DNA of 64,000 bases from the NCBI GenBank assembly GCA_910583875.1, contig CAJTXT010000005.1, positions 105,526-169,525 on the forward strand. Reading direction: 5' to 3'. Of the stretch, positions 42,306-52,155 are shown piece after piece; the stretch's first letter is position 1; the number at the start of each line of letters is the position of its first letter. This DNA is from an uncultured Vampirovibrio sp. GTDB lineage: Bacteria > Cyanobacteriota > Vampirovibrionia > Gastranaerophilales > Gastranaerophilaceae. A program made the translations under genes and the position numbers. The notes under the pieces were generated by a model. That model had not been told where the DNA came from. It searched no databases and was given only the letters and a program-made list of their open reading frames with translations.

Positions 42306-43677
42306 TTTAAAAAGAACACTAAATCTCAAGGACTCAATTTCTGTAGTTGTGGGTTCAATGGTAGGTTGCGGAATTTTTATTGTATCTGCTGACATTTCAA
42401 GACAAGTAGGTTCTGCCTCATTAATGCTGTTTGTTTGGTTTCTAGCTGGAATATTTTCTTTAGCTGGTGCAATTGCTTACGCTGAACCTGTATTAAATAT
42501 AAAAGAAGATGGCGGACAATATATATTTTTAAAAAAAATGTTTAACGATTTAACCGCCTTTTTATATGGCTGGTCTTTACTTTTAGTTATACAAACCGCA
42601 ACTATTGGTGCTGTTTGTATTGCTGTTGGTAAATTTTTAGGTATTCTTTTTCCACAAATAAGCTCTACTAACTATTTATTACAAACACCTTATTTTAATA
42701 TTTCAACTCAGCAGTTATGTGCTGTTATAATATGCTGTCTGCTTACTTTTATAAATTCACGAGGTATAAAATACGGCGTTATAACCCAAAATATTTTTAC
42801 AATTACAAAAGTTCTATCAATTGTCGGCGTAATTGTCTTTGGTATTTTATTTGGAATTAATCATGAAGTTATAATTGCAAACTTTTCTAGTATTTTGGAA
42901 AGTTTAAATTTTTCTTTCTCCTCAATGGAAGTAATTGCTACAGCAACTGTTGGTGCAATATTTGCAATGGTAACTTGGAATAATATTACTTTTATTTCAG
43001 CAGAAGTAAAAGAACCAGAAAAAAATATACCTTTAGCATTATTCTGGGGCGTAGTTATTGTTATGGTTCTATATTTATTAATTAACATCTTATATGTTTG
43101 TTCAATACCAATTGAACAAATAAAAACAGCACCTGAAGATATTGTTGCAGTTGTATTAATGCAAAATATAACTGGAGCAATCGGTAAAATTATTATTGCA
43201 GTTATAATTCTTATTTCTGCTTGCGGAAGTGCAAACGGATTAATAATGACCGGAGCAAGAGTATATTATCAAATGGCAAAAGATAAACTGCTTTTCAGAC
43301 GATTAGCATTAATAAATAAAGATACAAATGTACCTGTAAATTCATTATTACTTCAATGTTTATGGTCTTGCGTATTTATTTTGTTTTGTGGGAATTATAG
43401 TGAATTATTAGACTATGTTATCTATGCTGCACTTATATTTTATGTATTAACAGTTATAGGTATTTTTATTTATAGACTAAGATACAAAGAAACCATACAA
43501 AATAAAGTAAACAGCTTATATGGATTATTCTTTATTCTTACAGGAAGTTTTATCATATACTCTTTAACTCTTCATAAATTTGCAAGTTCAATGAAAACAT
43601 TAATAATTATTGCAACAGGTATTCCAATATACTATGCTTGGAAAAAATTTAAACAGCAAAAACCTTGTGTAAAATAA
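42295..43677 (+). CDS. APC-family amino acid permease
   Basis: 460 aa and 12 membrane helices with the APC core: VVGSMVGCGIFIVSADISRQ in helix 1 (the unwound G-x-G-I-F substrate site), and SLAGAIAYAEPVLNIKEDGG in helix 2-3. The protein is of the LAT-like/antiporter branch. Its start lies inside the 3-prime end of the AGCS gene (11-nt overlap), giving translational coupling. Together they suggest import of one amino acid and exchange of another, but substrates are not readable. Confidence 0.9.
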   Translation: MSNDLKRTLNLKDSISVVVGSMVGCGIFIVSADISRQVGSASLMLFVWFLAGIFSLAGAIAYAEPVLNIKEDGGQYIFLKKMFNDLTAFLYGWSLLLVIQTATIGAVCIAVGKFLGILFPQISSTNYLLQTPYFNISTQQLCAVIICCLLTFINSRGIKYGVITQNIFTITKVLSIVGVIVFGILFGINHEVIIANFSSILESLNFSFSSMEVIATATVGAIFAMVTWNNITFISAEVKEPEKNIPLALFWGVVIVMVLYLLINILYVCSIPIEQIKTAPEDIVAVVLMQNITGAIGKIIIAVIILISACGSANGLIMTGARVYYQMAKDKLLFRRLALINKDTNVPVNSLLLQCLWSCVFILFCGNYSELLDYVIYAALIFYVLTVIGIFIYRLRYKETIQNKVNSLYGLFFILTGSFIIYSLTLHKFASSMKTLIIIATGIPIYYAWKKFKQQKPCVK

Positions 43678-43727
43678 AATAAAAATGTATCATATACTTA
43701 TTATATTAATAATTTAAGAGGTAGAAG

Positions 43728-44804
43728 ATGATAATTGATGACTTATTAAAAGAAGTTGTACAGTATAAAGCAAGTGACTTGCATGTATCAGTAGGGCTTC
43801 CGCCTGTAATCAGGGTAGATGGTAATTTGATGAGAACAAAATACCCCGCATTTACACCTGAAACAATAGAAGACTTACTTTTCCCAATGTTAAACAATGA
43901 ACAAAGAAGAAGTCTTGAACAAACTTGGGAACTTGATATGTCATACGGGATAAACGGTATAGGACGTTTCAGGGTAAATATATATAAAAATAAAGGAACA
44001 TACGCAGCAGCCTTCAGAACAATTAATAGTGTAATTCCTTCATTTGATACTTTAGGCTTATCTGATGTTGTAAGAAGCATAACAGAGCGTCCAAGAGGTT
44101 TAATTCTTGTAACAGGACCTACCGGTAGCGGTAAATCTACAACACTTGCTTCAATGATTGACTATATTAACGAAACAAGAAGTGAACACATTTTAACAAT
44201 TGAAGACCCTATCGAGTTTGTTCATAAATCTAAAAAAAGTGTTATCCACCAAAGAGAATTAGGTCAAGATACACGTTCTTTTGCAAATGCACTTAAATCA
44301 GCATTAAGAGAAGACCCTGATATTATACTTGTAGGTGAGATGCGTGATATTGAAACAATCAGCTTAGCTTTAACAGCAGCTGAAACAGGTCACTTAGTAT
44401 TTGGTACTTTGCATACTTCATCGGCAAGCCAAACAATTGACCGTATTATTGACGTTTTCCCAGAAGGTCAGCAGCAGCAGATTCGTGTTCAATTAGGCGG
44501 CTGTTTGGAAGCTGTATTTGCGCAAACTCTATTACAAAAGTTACAGCCAGACGGAACAAAAAAAGGTCGTGTAATGGCACAAGAAATTCTTGTTAAAAAT
44601 AATGCTGTTTCTAATATGATTAGAGAGGGGAAATCTGCACAAATATATTCTGCAATTCAAACCGGTGCAGGATGCGGAATGCAAACATTAGAATCTGCAC
44701 TTGCAGAATTATATAAGAAAAGATTAGTAACTGCAGAAGATGCTTTGATGAAATCTCAAAGACCGGATGAATTAAGAAGATTAGCAGGAATTAATGCAAA
44801 CTAA
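43728..44804 (+). CDS. pilT: Type IV pilus retraction ATPase PilT
   Basis: A hexameric secretion ATPase that depolymerises pili during twitching. Walker A is GPTGSGKST (residues 130-138), the Asp box is EDPIEFVH, Walker B is PDIILVGEMRDIETI, and the His box is HLVFGTLHTSSA. The N-terminal PAS-like domain includes ASDLHVSVG. At 358 aa it is slightly longer than the usual 345-350. Other pilus genes here are pilD (24892) and the c-di-GMP signalling run (10204-13563). AGAGGT is 8 nt before ATG. It stops flush against the mlaE stop. Confidence 0.96.
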   Translation: MIIDDLLKEVVQYKASDLHVSVGLPPVIRVDGNLMRTKYPAFTPETIEDLLFPMLNNEQRRSLEQTWELDMSYGINGIGRFRVNIYKNKGTYAAAFRTINSVIPSFDTLGLSDVVRSITERPRGLILVTGPTGSGKSTTLASMIDYINETRSEHILTIEDPIEFVHKSKKSVIHQRELGQDTRSFANALKSALREDPDIILVGEMRDIETISLALTAAETGHLVFGTLHTSSASQTIDRIIDVFPEGQQQQIRVQLGGCLEAVFAQTLLQKLQPDGTKKGRVMAQEILVKNNAVSNMIREGKSAQIYSAIQTGAGCGMQTLESALAELYKKRLVTAEDALMKSQRPDELRRLAGINAN

Positions 44805-45542
44805 TTAAGCATTTACATAGAAAATAAAAGTAATTAACAAATCCGCCATAAGTAAAAAGACAGTAGACTTAATGGCGGCTTTTGTTGTTGAAATACCAAC
44901 ATTTTTTGCCCCGCCATGTGTACTGTAACCCTGTGTTGCACAAACTAAAGGAATTATTATTCCAAATACAAAACCTCTTAATAAGCTTATATAAACATCT
45001 CTCATATTTAACCATAACCAAACAGAAGACATATAACGATTTGGATGTAAATCAATTGCATAATATGAAATTATCATGCCGCCTAATATGCCAAGTAATA
45101 TAGCCAAAACAACTACCATAGGAACTGTTAAAGCACCCGCAATAATTCTTGGTGCAAAATAATAACCTATCGGGTCAACTTTTAAAGTTTTAATTGCATC
45201 TACTTGTGATGTTACCTGCATATTTGCAATTTCTGCGCTTATTGCAGTACCCGCTCTTGCACTAATTGCTAACGCGGCAAACCCAGGGGCAAGCTCTCTA
45301 ATTAAAGCTACGGCCAAAAAACCGCCAACATAACTTTCAGCACCTGACATCAAAAATTGTTTTGATACTTGAAGCGCAATTACTACAGCAGCTATAAATA
45401 CAATGCTTAATGCAATTGGAAGAGAATCATAACTTATTAATGCGGCTTGAGTCATTATTGTTTTAAATTTTACATTACCGCCAAAAATATATTTTAGTGT
45501 TTGAATAAAATTTTCTATACAAAGTCCTAAAAAGCTAATCAT
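44805..45542 (-). CDS. mlaE: MlaE-family lipid ABC transporter permease
   Basis: 245 aa with five membrane helices and the MlaE core ELAPGFAALAISARAGTAIS plus EIANMQVTSQVDAIKTLKVDP. The family moves phospholipids between the two membranes of Gram-negative cells and, as TGD1, of plastids; this supports an outer membrane here. The ATPase (mlaF) and MCE protein (mlaD) are not adjacent, so they must be elsewhere. It lies 54 nt after mutL on the same strand, probably co-transcribed. Confidence 0.93.
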   Translation of the reverse strand: MISFLGLCIENFIQTLKYIFGGNVKFKTIMTQAALISYDSLPIALSIVFIAAVVIALQVSKQFLMSGAESYVGGFLAVALIRELAPGFAALAISARAGTAISAEIANMQVTSQVDAIKTLKVDPIGYYFAPRIIAGALTVPMVVVLAILLGILGGMIISYYAIDLHPNRYMSSVWLWLNMRDVYISLLRGFVFGIIIPLVCATQGYSTHGGAKNVGISTTKAAIKSTVFLLMADLLITFIFYVNA

Positions 45543-45596
45543 TTTTTATAATTTTATCCTGTTTTCCACTAATAAGTTTAATTTTACCACAACTAA

Positions 45597-47360
45597 TTAA
45601 ATATTTCTTGCAAAAAACGAGGCAACTTCTTTCAAAGGAATAAAATGCGAAATTGGTCTGCCATGCGGGCAAGTATACGGATTTTTTGTTGTTCTTAATC
45701 GTTTAACAATTTCCTCCATTTGCCATAGCGTAAGCTTATCACCTGCTTTTATTGCAGCTTTGCAGGAAGTTGTTATTAAAATACGTTCTTCAATTGTATC
45801 TAAATCATTTTCAGGCGCGTTTTTCAGATTTTCTAAAAGTTCTGAAAGAATATCCTTTGGTTTTACATTTGACAATACTTGCGGTATTTTCTTAAAAATA
45901 ATTTGTGTTTCTGATATTTTTTCAATTTGATAGCCAAATTTCATCAAATGTTCTTTGGCATCTTCTAATATTTCAATCTCCATTGGTTCTACATCCAAAA
46001 CATCAGAAATAATAAGAAGCTGCGAAGCGATTTCTTTCTGTTTTTTTAATTTTTCATAAATATAGCGTTCTTCTGCAATATGCTGGTCTATAATTTCCAA
46101 ATTATCCTCATTTTCAACAAGAATATATGTATTATTATATTGACCGATAACATTAACCTGCTTTAGTTTTGAAGGAGTTTCAAACTCTATTTCCATTTTT
46201 GTTTGCGCGGGTTCTTCAATAGGCTGAAATTCATTTTTTTCTTCTTTTTTCACATTTAAAGGAAATGTAAAAACTTCATCCGGTTCTTCATCTACAATAG
46301 TTTCTTCACTATAAGTTTTAATAAACGGAATTACATTATTATTTTTTTGTTCTTCAATTGCAGGAGTGAAATTTACGGCAGATAAAGCATAACTTATAGC
46401 ACTTTGTACAAAGTTAAATATCTGATTTGGCGTTTTATACCTTATTTCACGTTTTGTAGGGTGCGCATTTACATCAATTTCTGCAGGATTAATATCTAAA
46501 TTAATTACTACAAAAGGATAGCGACCATTAGGCATCATATTTTTATATGCAATATCAATTGCTTTCATTAAAATCGGACATTTAACAATTCTTCCGTTAA
46601 CAAATGTATAGATAGATTTTTTACTTGAACGAGTATAGCTTGGAACTGACACATAGCCTGAAATCCCGATACCTGTTAATACATCTGTTTTTTTAACTTC
46701 TTTTAATTCATTTATAAGAGAAGTCGAATAAACTTCTGTAATTCTTGTTAATAAATCAGCATTTGGAGTTGTTGTAATAACTTGAGAATTATTATTTTTT
46801 AGAATGAACCCGACTTCAGGATGCGATATAGCTAAAGATTGAACAAGCTCTTGAATATATGCAAATTCTGTTTTTGCACTTTTCAAGAATTTTAAACGTG
46901 CAGGCTGATTAAAAAATAAATCTTCAACCTCCATAATAGTACCTTGAGCACAGCCGACTTTTGACGATTTAACAACGGAATTTTGAGATTCAACCTTTGT
47001 TCCATAGTCAAATTCATTAGTACGGGTAATACATGTAACTTTTGCAATAGAAATAATACTTGCAAGCGCTTCACCTCTAAAACCAAGTGTTTGAATATTA
47101 AACAAACTGTTTTCATCGGTTAATTTGCTTGTTGCATGTTTTGTAAAAGCAAGTTCAATATCCTCAGGATGAATACCACAGCCGTTATCAGCAATACGGA
47201 TATTTCTGCATTCATTCGAAATACTTATTTCAATTTTAGTAGCACCTGCATCGATAGAGTTTTCAGCAAGCTCTTTTACAACGCTTGAAGGTCGTTCAAT
47301 AACTTCACCCGCTGCAATTTGATTTATAAGATTAACACTTAATTGTTTTATTCTTCCCAT
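45597..47360 (-). CDS. mutL: DNA mismatch repair protein MutL
   Basis: The N-terminal GHKL ATPase has GEVIERPSSVVKELAENSID, DNGCGI and GFRGEAL. The C-terminal domain carries the endonuclease type motifs: DQHIAEERYIYE (the DQHA-x2-E-x4-E pattern with Ile for Ala), ACKAAIKAGD and CPHGRP. So this MutL should nick DNA itself, unlike that of E. coli. The ATG at 47360 (MGRIKQLS) matches the family start; an upstream in-frame ATG has no support. Confidence 0.95.
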   Translation of the reverse strand: MGRIKQLSVNLINQIAAGEVIERPSSVVKELAENSIDAGATKIEISISNECRNIRIADNGCGIHPEDIELAFTKHATSKLTDENSLFNIQTLGFRGEALASIISIAKVTCITRTNEFDYGTKVESQNSVVKSSKVGCAQGTIMEVEDLFFNQPARLKFLKSAKTEFAYIQELVQSLAISHPEVGFILKNNNSQVITTTPNADLLTRITEVYSTSLINELKEVKKTDVLTGIGISGYVSVPSYTRSSKKSIYTFVNGRIVKCPILMKAIDIAYKNMMPNGRYPFVVINLDINPAEIDVNAHPTKREIRYKTPNQIFNFVQSAISYALSAVNFTPAIEEQKNNNVIPFIKTYSEETIVDEEPDEVFTFPLNVKKEEKNEFQPIEEPAQTKMEIEFETPSKLKQVNVIGQYNNTYILVENEDNLEIIDQHIAEERYIYEKLKKQKEIASQLLIISDVLDVEPMEIEILEDAKEHLMKFGYQIEKISETQIIFKKIPQVLSNVKPKDILSELLENLKNAPENDLDTIEERILITTSCKAAIKAGDKLTLWQMEEIVKRLRTTKNPYTCPHGRPISHFIPLKEVASFFARNI

Positions 47361-47412
47361 AAAAGTATTGTAATACATTATAAATAAGAATGTTTATACA
47401 CCCGAAATAATG

Positions 47413-47442
47413 TTACAAATTTTATTTTTTAAGTGATATAAT
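47413..47442 (+). promoter_or_regulatory. Promoter of tRNA-Gly
   Basis: TTACAA at 47413-47418 and a perfect TATAAT at 47437-47442, 18 nt apart; the tRNA begins 11 nt after the -10. Confidence 0.75.
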
Positions 47443-47452
47443 TGCCGTATAT

Positions 47453-47524
47453 GCGGGTGTAATTCAGTGGTAGAATGCAACCTTCCCAAGGTTGACGCCG
47501 CGAGTTCGAGTCTCGTCGCCCGCT
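47453..47524 (+). tRNA. tRNA-Gly (anticodon CCC)
   Basis: A full cloverleaf: acceptor GCGGGTG/CGCCCGC (one G-T pair), anticodon stem CAACC/GGTTG with loop TTCCCAA, and T-loop text GTTCGAGTC. The anticodon CCC is at 47485-47487. The 3-prime CCA is not encoded. A protein frame running through it (from 47467) is spurious. Confidence 0.95.
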
Positions 47525-47547
47525 TTTTAGAACTTAAGATAATACCT

Positions 47548-48219
47548 ATGAATATAAATACAGTAATTTTTGATTTAGATGGAACATTATTAAATTCACT
47601 AGGCGACTTACATGCCTGCTTTAATTATGCTATAACACAATTTGGCTATCCTTCAAGAACTATAGAAGAAATAAAAAGTTTTGTCGGTAACGGTATAGTA
47701 AAAGCAATTGAACGTGCATTGCCACATAAAGTAAGCGATGAGGAATTAAATAAAATCGTTAGTTTATTTAAAGAATATTATCAAGCACATATGAGTGAAT
47801 TAACATTCCCTTATGAAGGCATAATTCCAATGTTAAAAACTTTAAATGAAAAAGGATACAAAATAGCTGTTGTTTCAAATAAATTTGATGATGCGGTAAA
47901 AGGGTTATGCAATAAATATTTTGGAGATTATATTCAAACTGCAATAGGTGAAGGATACGGGGTAGAGAGAAAACCAAATCCTACAGGAGTTTTTAAAGCA
48001 ATAGAAGAACTTAATTCTGATATAAAAAATGCAATATACATAGGGGATTCTGATGTTGATATTCAGACCGCTAAGAATGCAAATATTCCTTGTATAAGTG
48101 TATTATGGGGTTTTAGAGATAAAGAATTTTTAATAAAAAACGGCGGGCATATTTTTGCAAGTACCCCAGATGACATTATAAAAGAGATTAATATAGTAAA
48201 CTCTGCTAAAAAAGACTAA
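47548..48219 (+). CDS. HAD-family phosphatase, phosphoglycolate phosphatase-like
   Basis: 223 aa with HAD motifs: FDLDGTLLNS (nucleophile Asp and acid Asp), VVSNK (motif II), and KPNPTG with YIGDSDVDIQTA (motifs III and IV). The cap region (FVGNGIVKAIERALP) is that of Gph/phosphoglycolate phosphatase or PpaX. Substrate prediction within HAD is unreliable. ATG 47548 begins the domain at the expected place, 24 nt after the tRNA; they may share a transcript. Confidence 0.85.
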   Translation: MNINTVIFDLDGTLLNSLGDLHACFNYAITQFGYPSRTIEEIKSFVGNGIVKAIERALPHKVSDEELNKIVSLFKEYYQAHMSELTFPYEGIIPMLKTLNEKGYKIAVVSNKFDDAVKGLCNKYFGDYIQTAIGEGYGVERKPNPTGVFKAIEELNSDIKNAIYIGDSDVDIQTAKNANIPCISVLWGFRDKEFLIKNGGHIFASTPDDIIKEINIVNSAKKD

Positions 48220-48234
48220 GATAATTATTATATA

Positions 48235-48334
48235 TGTCATGCTGAACTTGTTTCAGCATCTTATATTTATAAATTAAGTCTTTTTGCTGATTTATATTAG
48301 GGTTGGTAAGATGCTGAAACAAGTTCAGCATGAC
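48235..48334 (+). repeat. Inverted pair of dispersed palindromes
   Basis: Left TGTCATGCTGAACTTG then TTTCAGCATCTTA; right GGTAAGATGCTGAA then ACAAGTTCAGCATGACG, with 35 nt between. Both units use the GCTGAA stem. Confidence 0.9.
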
Positions 48335-48400
48335 GAAATTGTGATAAATTATCAATATATTATTTAGAAAATTTTTATATATAAGGCATTATAAAAATAA

Positions 48401-48429
48401 TTGAAAAAAAATAATATTTAAGTTAATAT
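48401..48429 (+). promoter_or_regulatory. Promoter of tRNA-Leu
   Basis: TTGAAA at 48401-48406 and TAATAT at 48424-48429 (17-nt spacing); the tRNA begins 27 nt later, leaving a short 5-prime leader. Confidence 0.55.
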
Positions 48430-48455
48430 AAGCAAAGAGCAAAAGATGCAAATAA

Positions 48456-48544
48456 GCCGATGTGGCGAAATTGGTAGACGCATCAGACTCAAAATCTGAC
48501 GCAGCTCACCCTGCGTGCCGGTTCGAGTCCGGCCATCGGCACCA
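48456..48544 (+). tRNA. tRNA-Leu (anticodon CAA)
   Basis: Acceptor GCCGATG/CATCGGC, anticodon stem CAGA/TCTG with loop CTCAAAA (anticodon CAA at 48490-48492), a long variable arm (ACGCAG...CTGCGT) typical of tRNA-Leu, and T-loop GTTCGAGTC. The CCA end is encoded (48542-48544), unlike in the tRNA-Gly nearby. Confidence 0.96.
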
Positions 48545-48545
48545 T

Positions 48546-48574
48546 AAAAGACACTTGTTGGTGTCTTTTTTATT
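48546..48574 (+). terminator. Terminator of tRNA-Leu
   Basis: AAAAGACAC pairs with GTGTCTTTT over 6 nt, followed by a T run. It starts 2 nt after the CCA end. Confidence 0.88.
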
Positions 48575-48610
48575 TGTTCTCTAAGGAAGACTATTGCTGA
48601 ATGAATTCAG

Positions 48611-49087
48611 CTAACTTTCGTTAACAAGTTTACCAGTTATTTGTTCGGGTGTTAATTCCAATACTGTTACAACATTTGCAAATTTTCTAAGTTCATCCTC
48701 TATGTATTCATTTCCAAAATTAAATTTTTCACTTAATTTTTTGCATATATCAAGAGTTTTTTCTCTATCTTCTAATATTTTTATTCTGCCAAAAACAATC
48801 ACACTTTTAAAATTTAAGCCGATTCTATCTTCAACTTTAACACCACTATTAAGAATGCAAAAAGAAGCTTTATCGCATTTCTTTATTGCATCAATTTTAT
48901 GTCCTTTTCCTGCACCATGAAAATAAATTTTTTTATCTTCCTCTGAAAAGTAAAAACTTAAAGGAATTGTATAAGGATAATCACCATCGCCGATAACAGC
49001 AAGAACTCCTCGCATTTCATTCTTTAGGATTTGAATGCAATCGTTATCGGATATTTGTTGTTTATATCTTCTCATTGGTCTGAACAT
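48611..49087 (-). CDS. PNPOx-type flavoprotein (NimA-like)
   Basis: 158 aa, the split-barrel FMN fold of the pyridoxamine 5-phosphate oxidase superfamily. The start MFRPMRRYKQQISDNDCIQIL, then GVLAVIGDGDYPYTIPLSF and FHGAGKGHKID, match the 5-nitroimidazole reductase (NimA-like) branch often seen in anaerobes. It probably binds FMN and reduces small oxidised compounds. It stands alone; the ATG lacks a strong ribosome site. Confidence 0.82.
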   Translation of the reverse strand: MFRPMRRYKQQISDNDCIQILKNEMRGVLAVIGDGDYPYTIPLSFYFSEEDKKIYFHGAGKGHKIDAIKKCDKASFCILNSGVKVEDRIGLNFKSVIVFGRIKILEDREKTLDICKKLSEKFNFGNEYIEDELRKFANVVTVLELTPEQITGKLVNES

Positions 49088-49207
49088 ATTATATCATCCC
49101 ATATAAACTTAAGATTTATTAGTTGAAATATAACAACAAAAAATATGTAAGTCAATTTTAATAACAGCTTGTAAGTTGGGTTTTACCCCAAACCACCTTG
49201 CCATATT

Positions 49208-49630
49208 TCATCTTCCTGGTTCTTTATATAACAGCCCAAAAAGTATTACAATTACACCTGCAATCCCTATAGCATGGGATATTACATCTGCCTCTGTTCC
49301 ATTTTCGGGAAGACAATCCATTGGATTATATGAGTTGTAATATATTTTCTTTGGTGTATTCGTCGGTATTGAACTACTTGAATACTTTGAAGTACATACA
49401 TACGAAGTTTTCCCAACTAAAAAATGATATTCCGGAGTATACATAGTGCGCCTATGATGCCGTTCTCCACTATAACTGTAATGTTTTTTATATGTTGTTT
49501 GTATTGATTGCGCAACTGAATCAAGTTCTGTTTTTTTATTTTCATATTCTGTTTTCAAATAATAAGGTATTAAAAGGAAAAAAATACCCACTAAAACACA
49601 AGCAATTCTATTTTCTATTTTTATTTTCAT
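49208..49630 (-). CDS. DUF3592-like small membrane protein
   Basis: 140 aa with one membrane helix at each end (about residues 8-24 and 117-134) and a soluble middle containing YTPEYHFLVGKTSYVCTS and KIYYNSYNPMDC, the pattern of DUF3592 (Y-x-P-x-V/F ... Y-x-P-x-N/D-P). Its function is unknown in any organism that I know of. It has no operon partner. Confidence 0.7.
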   Translation of the reverse strand: MKIKIENRIACVLVGIFFLLIPYYLKTEYENKKTELDSVAQSIQTTYKKHYSYSGERHHRRTMYTPEYHFLVGKTSYVCTSKYSSSSIPTNTPKKIYYNSYNPMDCLPENGTEADVISHAIGIAGVIVILFGLLYKEPGR

Positions 49631-49742
49631 TATTTTTTCACTTTATTCTTATATTGATTAAATATTCCCTTTAAACGTAGATACTAAACATCAAAAATAT
49701 TATTTTACAAAGCTTGCATGTTGGGTTAAAACCCAACATATC

Positions 49743-52118
49743 CTATATAAATAAATTAGAATTAGCATTATTGCTTTCAGCTATGTATTTTGCAACACCG
49801 CCAATCTCAATTCCGTCTATCAATTCTTCTTCTTTTATTCCCATAACATCCATTGACATATTGCAGGCAATAAATTTGACACCATTTTCTTTCGCTTGTT
49901 TAATAAGCTCTGATAAAGTAGAAATATTCTTATTTTTCATAACCCATTTCATCATTGCTGAACCGATTCCTGCCATATTCATTTTGGAAAGAGTTAATTT
50001 TTCAGCGCCTTTAGGCATCATCATTCCAAACATTTTATCAATAAGACCTTTTTTTGCATTCACATTTGATTTTCTTAAAATATTTAATCCCCAAAATGTA
50101 AAAAACATTGTGACATTTTTTCCGCTTGCTTTTGCACCGTTTGCAATGATAAATGAAGCAAGTGCTTTATCTAAATCATTTGAAAAAACAACAATAGTTT
50201 GACCGTTATTGTTAGTTATTATTTTATTTTCCATAGTTCCGCCTTTGGAAATAGTTGCAATAATTTTTGCTTTATCTTGTGTTAAATTAAGCAAAGTATT
50301 TCCGCTGCTCTCACACCAGGCGCCAATGTCTGAGTTAAAACCTCTATCTGTTGAAGTTACTTCAAAAACATCTCCTTCTTTAGCTGTTTCTAAAGCTTTT
50401 GAAACTTTCATAATGGGACCTGGGCATTGCAAACCGCACGCATCTATTTTTATTATTTCTGAATTTTGCGAAAAAGCACCCGCTATTGATGGAACTTTCT
50501 CTTGTACTTTTCCTTCTTTATTCTTTGTTATTTCTTTATATAAAGCTATTCCGCCCATTAGAGAATATACATTATTAAATCCCTTTTGAATTAAAATTCG
50601 TGAAGCACAATAACTTGTATATCCAGTATTGCAGAATAAAATTACTTTTTTATCTTTAGGAATTTCCTCCGTTCTTGAGCGAAGTTCGTCAATCGGAATA
50701 TTTAAGGCACCTTCTATTGTCTTTGTTTTATATGTAATATTTGCTCTGACATCAATTAAATATGAGCCTTCTAAATCTTCAAAAAATGCAGGCTTTACAC
50801 GTCCTTTTAAAATATTATCAGCACTCATACCAAGTATATTTACTCCGGCATCCTTTGCTGAATTGTAAGGAGGAGCATAACACAATTCACTATCTATAAG
50901 TTCTTGAATGCTTCCGCCGTTTCTCATAACAGAACTGATTACATCAATTCTTTTTTCCACACCTTCTTGTCCAACTGCTTGAGCACCAAGTATCATACCA
51001 TCCGAAGTAAATAACAGTTTATATAAAGTTTGCGTTGAATCAGGATAATAACCTGCATGAGAATGACCGTATACAAAAGTTTTCCAATAAGGAATTTCTT
51101 TTTGTTTTAGCTGTTTTTCATTATTTCCCACACTCGCAGCCGTTAGTCCGAAAACTTTTAATACGGATGTTCCCTGTGTATTTTTATATTTGGATTTTAT
51201 TCCACAAATATTATCAGCAATTATTCTTCCTTGTCTGTTTGCAGGACCTGCAAGCGGGATAAGCGTATTATCATTAGTTACAAAATCTTTTATTTCAACA
51301 CTATCACCTGCCGCATAAATATCAGAATCGCTTGTCTGCATATATTCATTTACAAGAATTCCTCTGTCTACATCAAGCCCTGCTTCTTTTGCCAATGTTG
51401 TTTCAGGTCTTACACCTATTGCCATAATAACTATATCAAATTCGATTTTCTTCCCTGAATTTAAGATGATATGATTGTCATTAAAGCATTTTACACCGTC
51501 AGCGAGAATAAGATTAACGCCGTTATCTCTCATTTCATTTTGAGCAAACACGGCAATTTCCTCATCAACCGGCGCAAGTATTTGTTTACCGAGTTCAACT
51601 AATGTCGTATTTAATCCCATTTCAACAAGATTTTCAGCTGTTTCAATTCCAATAAAGCCGCCGCCAACGACAACGGCTTTTTTAGAATTATTTTGATGAA
51701 TATAAGTTTTGATTTTATCAGCATCATTTAAGTTTCTGACAACAAAGGTTTTATTGGAATTCATACCCTCAAATGGAGGTACAATTGGATTTGAACCTTG
51801 AGTCAGAACCAGTTTATCATATTGAATTTCTTCACCCGTACTTAAACTTACTGTTTTTATATCTTTGTTAATTTTCAAAACTTCAGTATTTAACAAAACA
51901 TCAATATTAAACCAAGCTTTAAATTTTTCGGGTGTTGATACAAGAATTTTTTCTCTTTCGTTAATAACGCCTGATATATAGTATGGCAGACCGCAATTCG
52001 CAATAGATACTTCATTTGTCTTTTCAACAATTATAATTTCAGCATCTTCATTTAAACGTCTTAATCTGGCTGCACAGCTTGCACCTGCAGCACCTCCGCC
52101 TACTATAACTATTTTCAT
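49743..52118 (-). CDS. CoA-disulfide reductase fused to rhodanese, TusA and DsrE domains
   Basis: Four parts in one 791-aa chain. Residues 1-450: FAD/NAD(P)H disulfide reductase of the CoADR/NADH oxidase type, with GGGAAGASCAARL and active Cys42 (ANCGLPYY). About 460-545: rhodanese (YLIDVRANITYK ... active Cys in LFCNTGYTS). About 565-640: TusA-like (IDACGLQCPGPIMKV). About 645-791: DsrE-like (VVFSNDLDKALASFIIANGA). The chain could pass sulfane sulfur from disulfides or persulfides to a carrier within one protein. It lies 37 nt after the NifX-type gene and is co-transcribed. Its RBS is AAAGGATAA, 7 nt upstream. Confidence 0.92.
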   Translation of the reverse strand: MKIVIVGGGAAGASCAARLRRLNEDAEIIIVEKTNEVSIANCGLPYYISGVINEREKILVSTPEKFKAWFNIDVLLNTEVLKINKDIKTVSLSTGEEIQYDKLVLTQGSNPIVPPFEGMNSNKTFVVRNLNDADKIKTYIHQNNSKKAVVVGGGFIGIETAENLVEMGLNTTLVELGKQILAPVDEEIAVFAQNEMRDNGVNLILADGVKCFNDNHIILNSGKKIEFDIVIMAIGVRPETTLAKEAGLDVDRGILVNEYMQTSDSDIYAAGDSVEIKDFVTNDNTLIPLAGPANRQGRIIADNICGIKSKYKNTQGTSVLKVFGLTAASVGNNEKQLKQKEIPYWKTFVYGHSHAGYYPDSTQTLYKLLFTSDGMILGAQAVGQEGVEKRIDVISSVMRNGGSIQELIDSELCYAPPYNSAKDAGVNILGMSADNILKGRVKPAFFEDLEGSYLIDVRANITYKTKTIEGALNIPIDELRSRTEEIPKDKKVILFCNTGYTSYCASRILIQKGFNNVYSLMGGIALYKEITKNKEGKVQEKVPSIAGAFSQNSEIIKIDACGLQCPGPIMKVSKALETAKEGDVFEVTSTDRGFNSDIGAWCESSGNTLLNLTQDKAKIIATISKGGTMENKIITNNNGQTIVVFSNDLDKALASFIIANGAKASGKNVTMFFTFWGLNILRKSNVNAKKGLIDKMFGMMMPKGAEKLTLSKMNMAGIGSAMMKWVMKNKNISTLSELIKQAKENGVKFIACNMSMDVMGIKEEELIDGIEIGGVAKYIAESNNANSNLFI

Positions 52119-52155
52119 CTGATTATCCTTTAATATTCTATTTTTATATTATTAA

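Noticed and set aside
47467..47547. Protein frame beginning inside tRNA-Gly
   Set aside because: It overlaps a complete cloverleaf. The HAD domain begins normally at ATG 47548.
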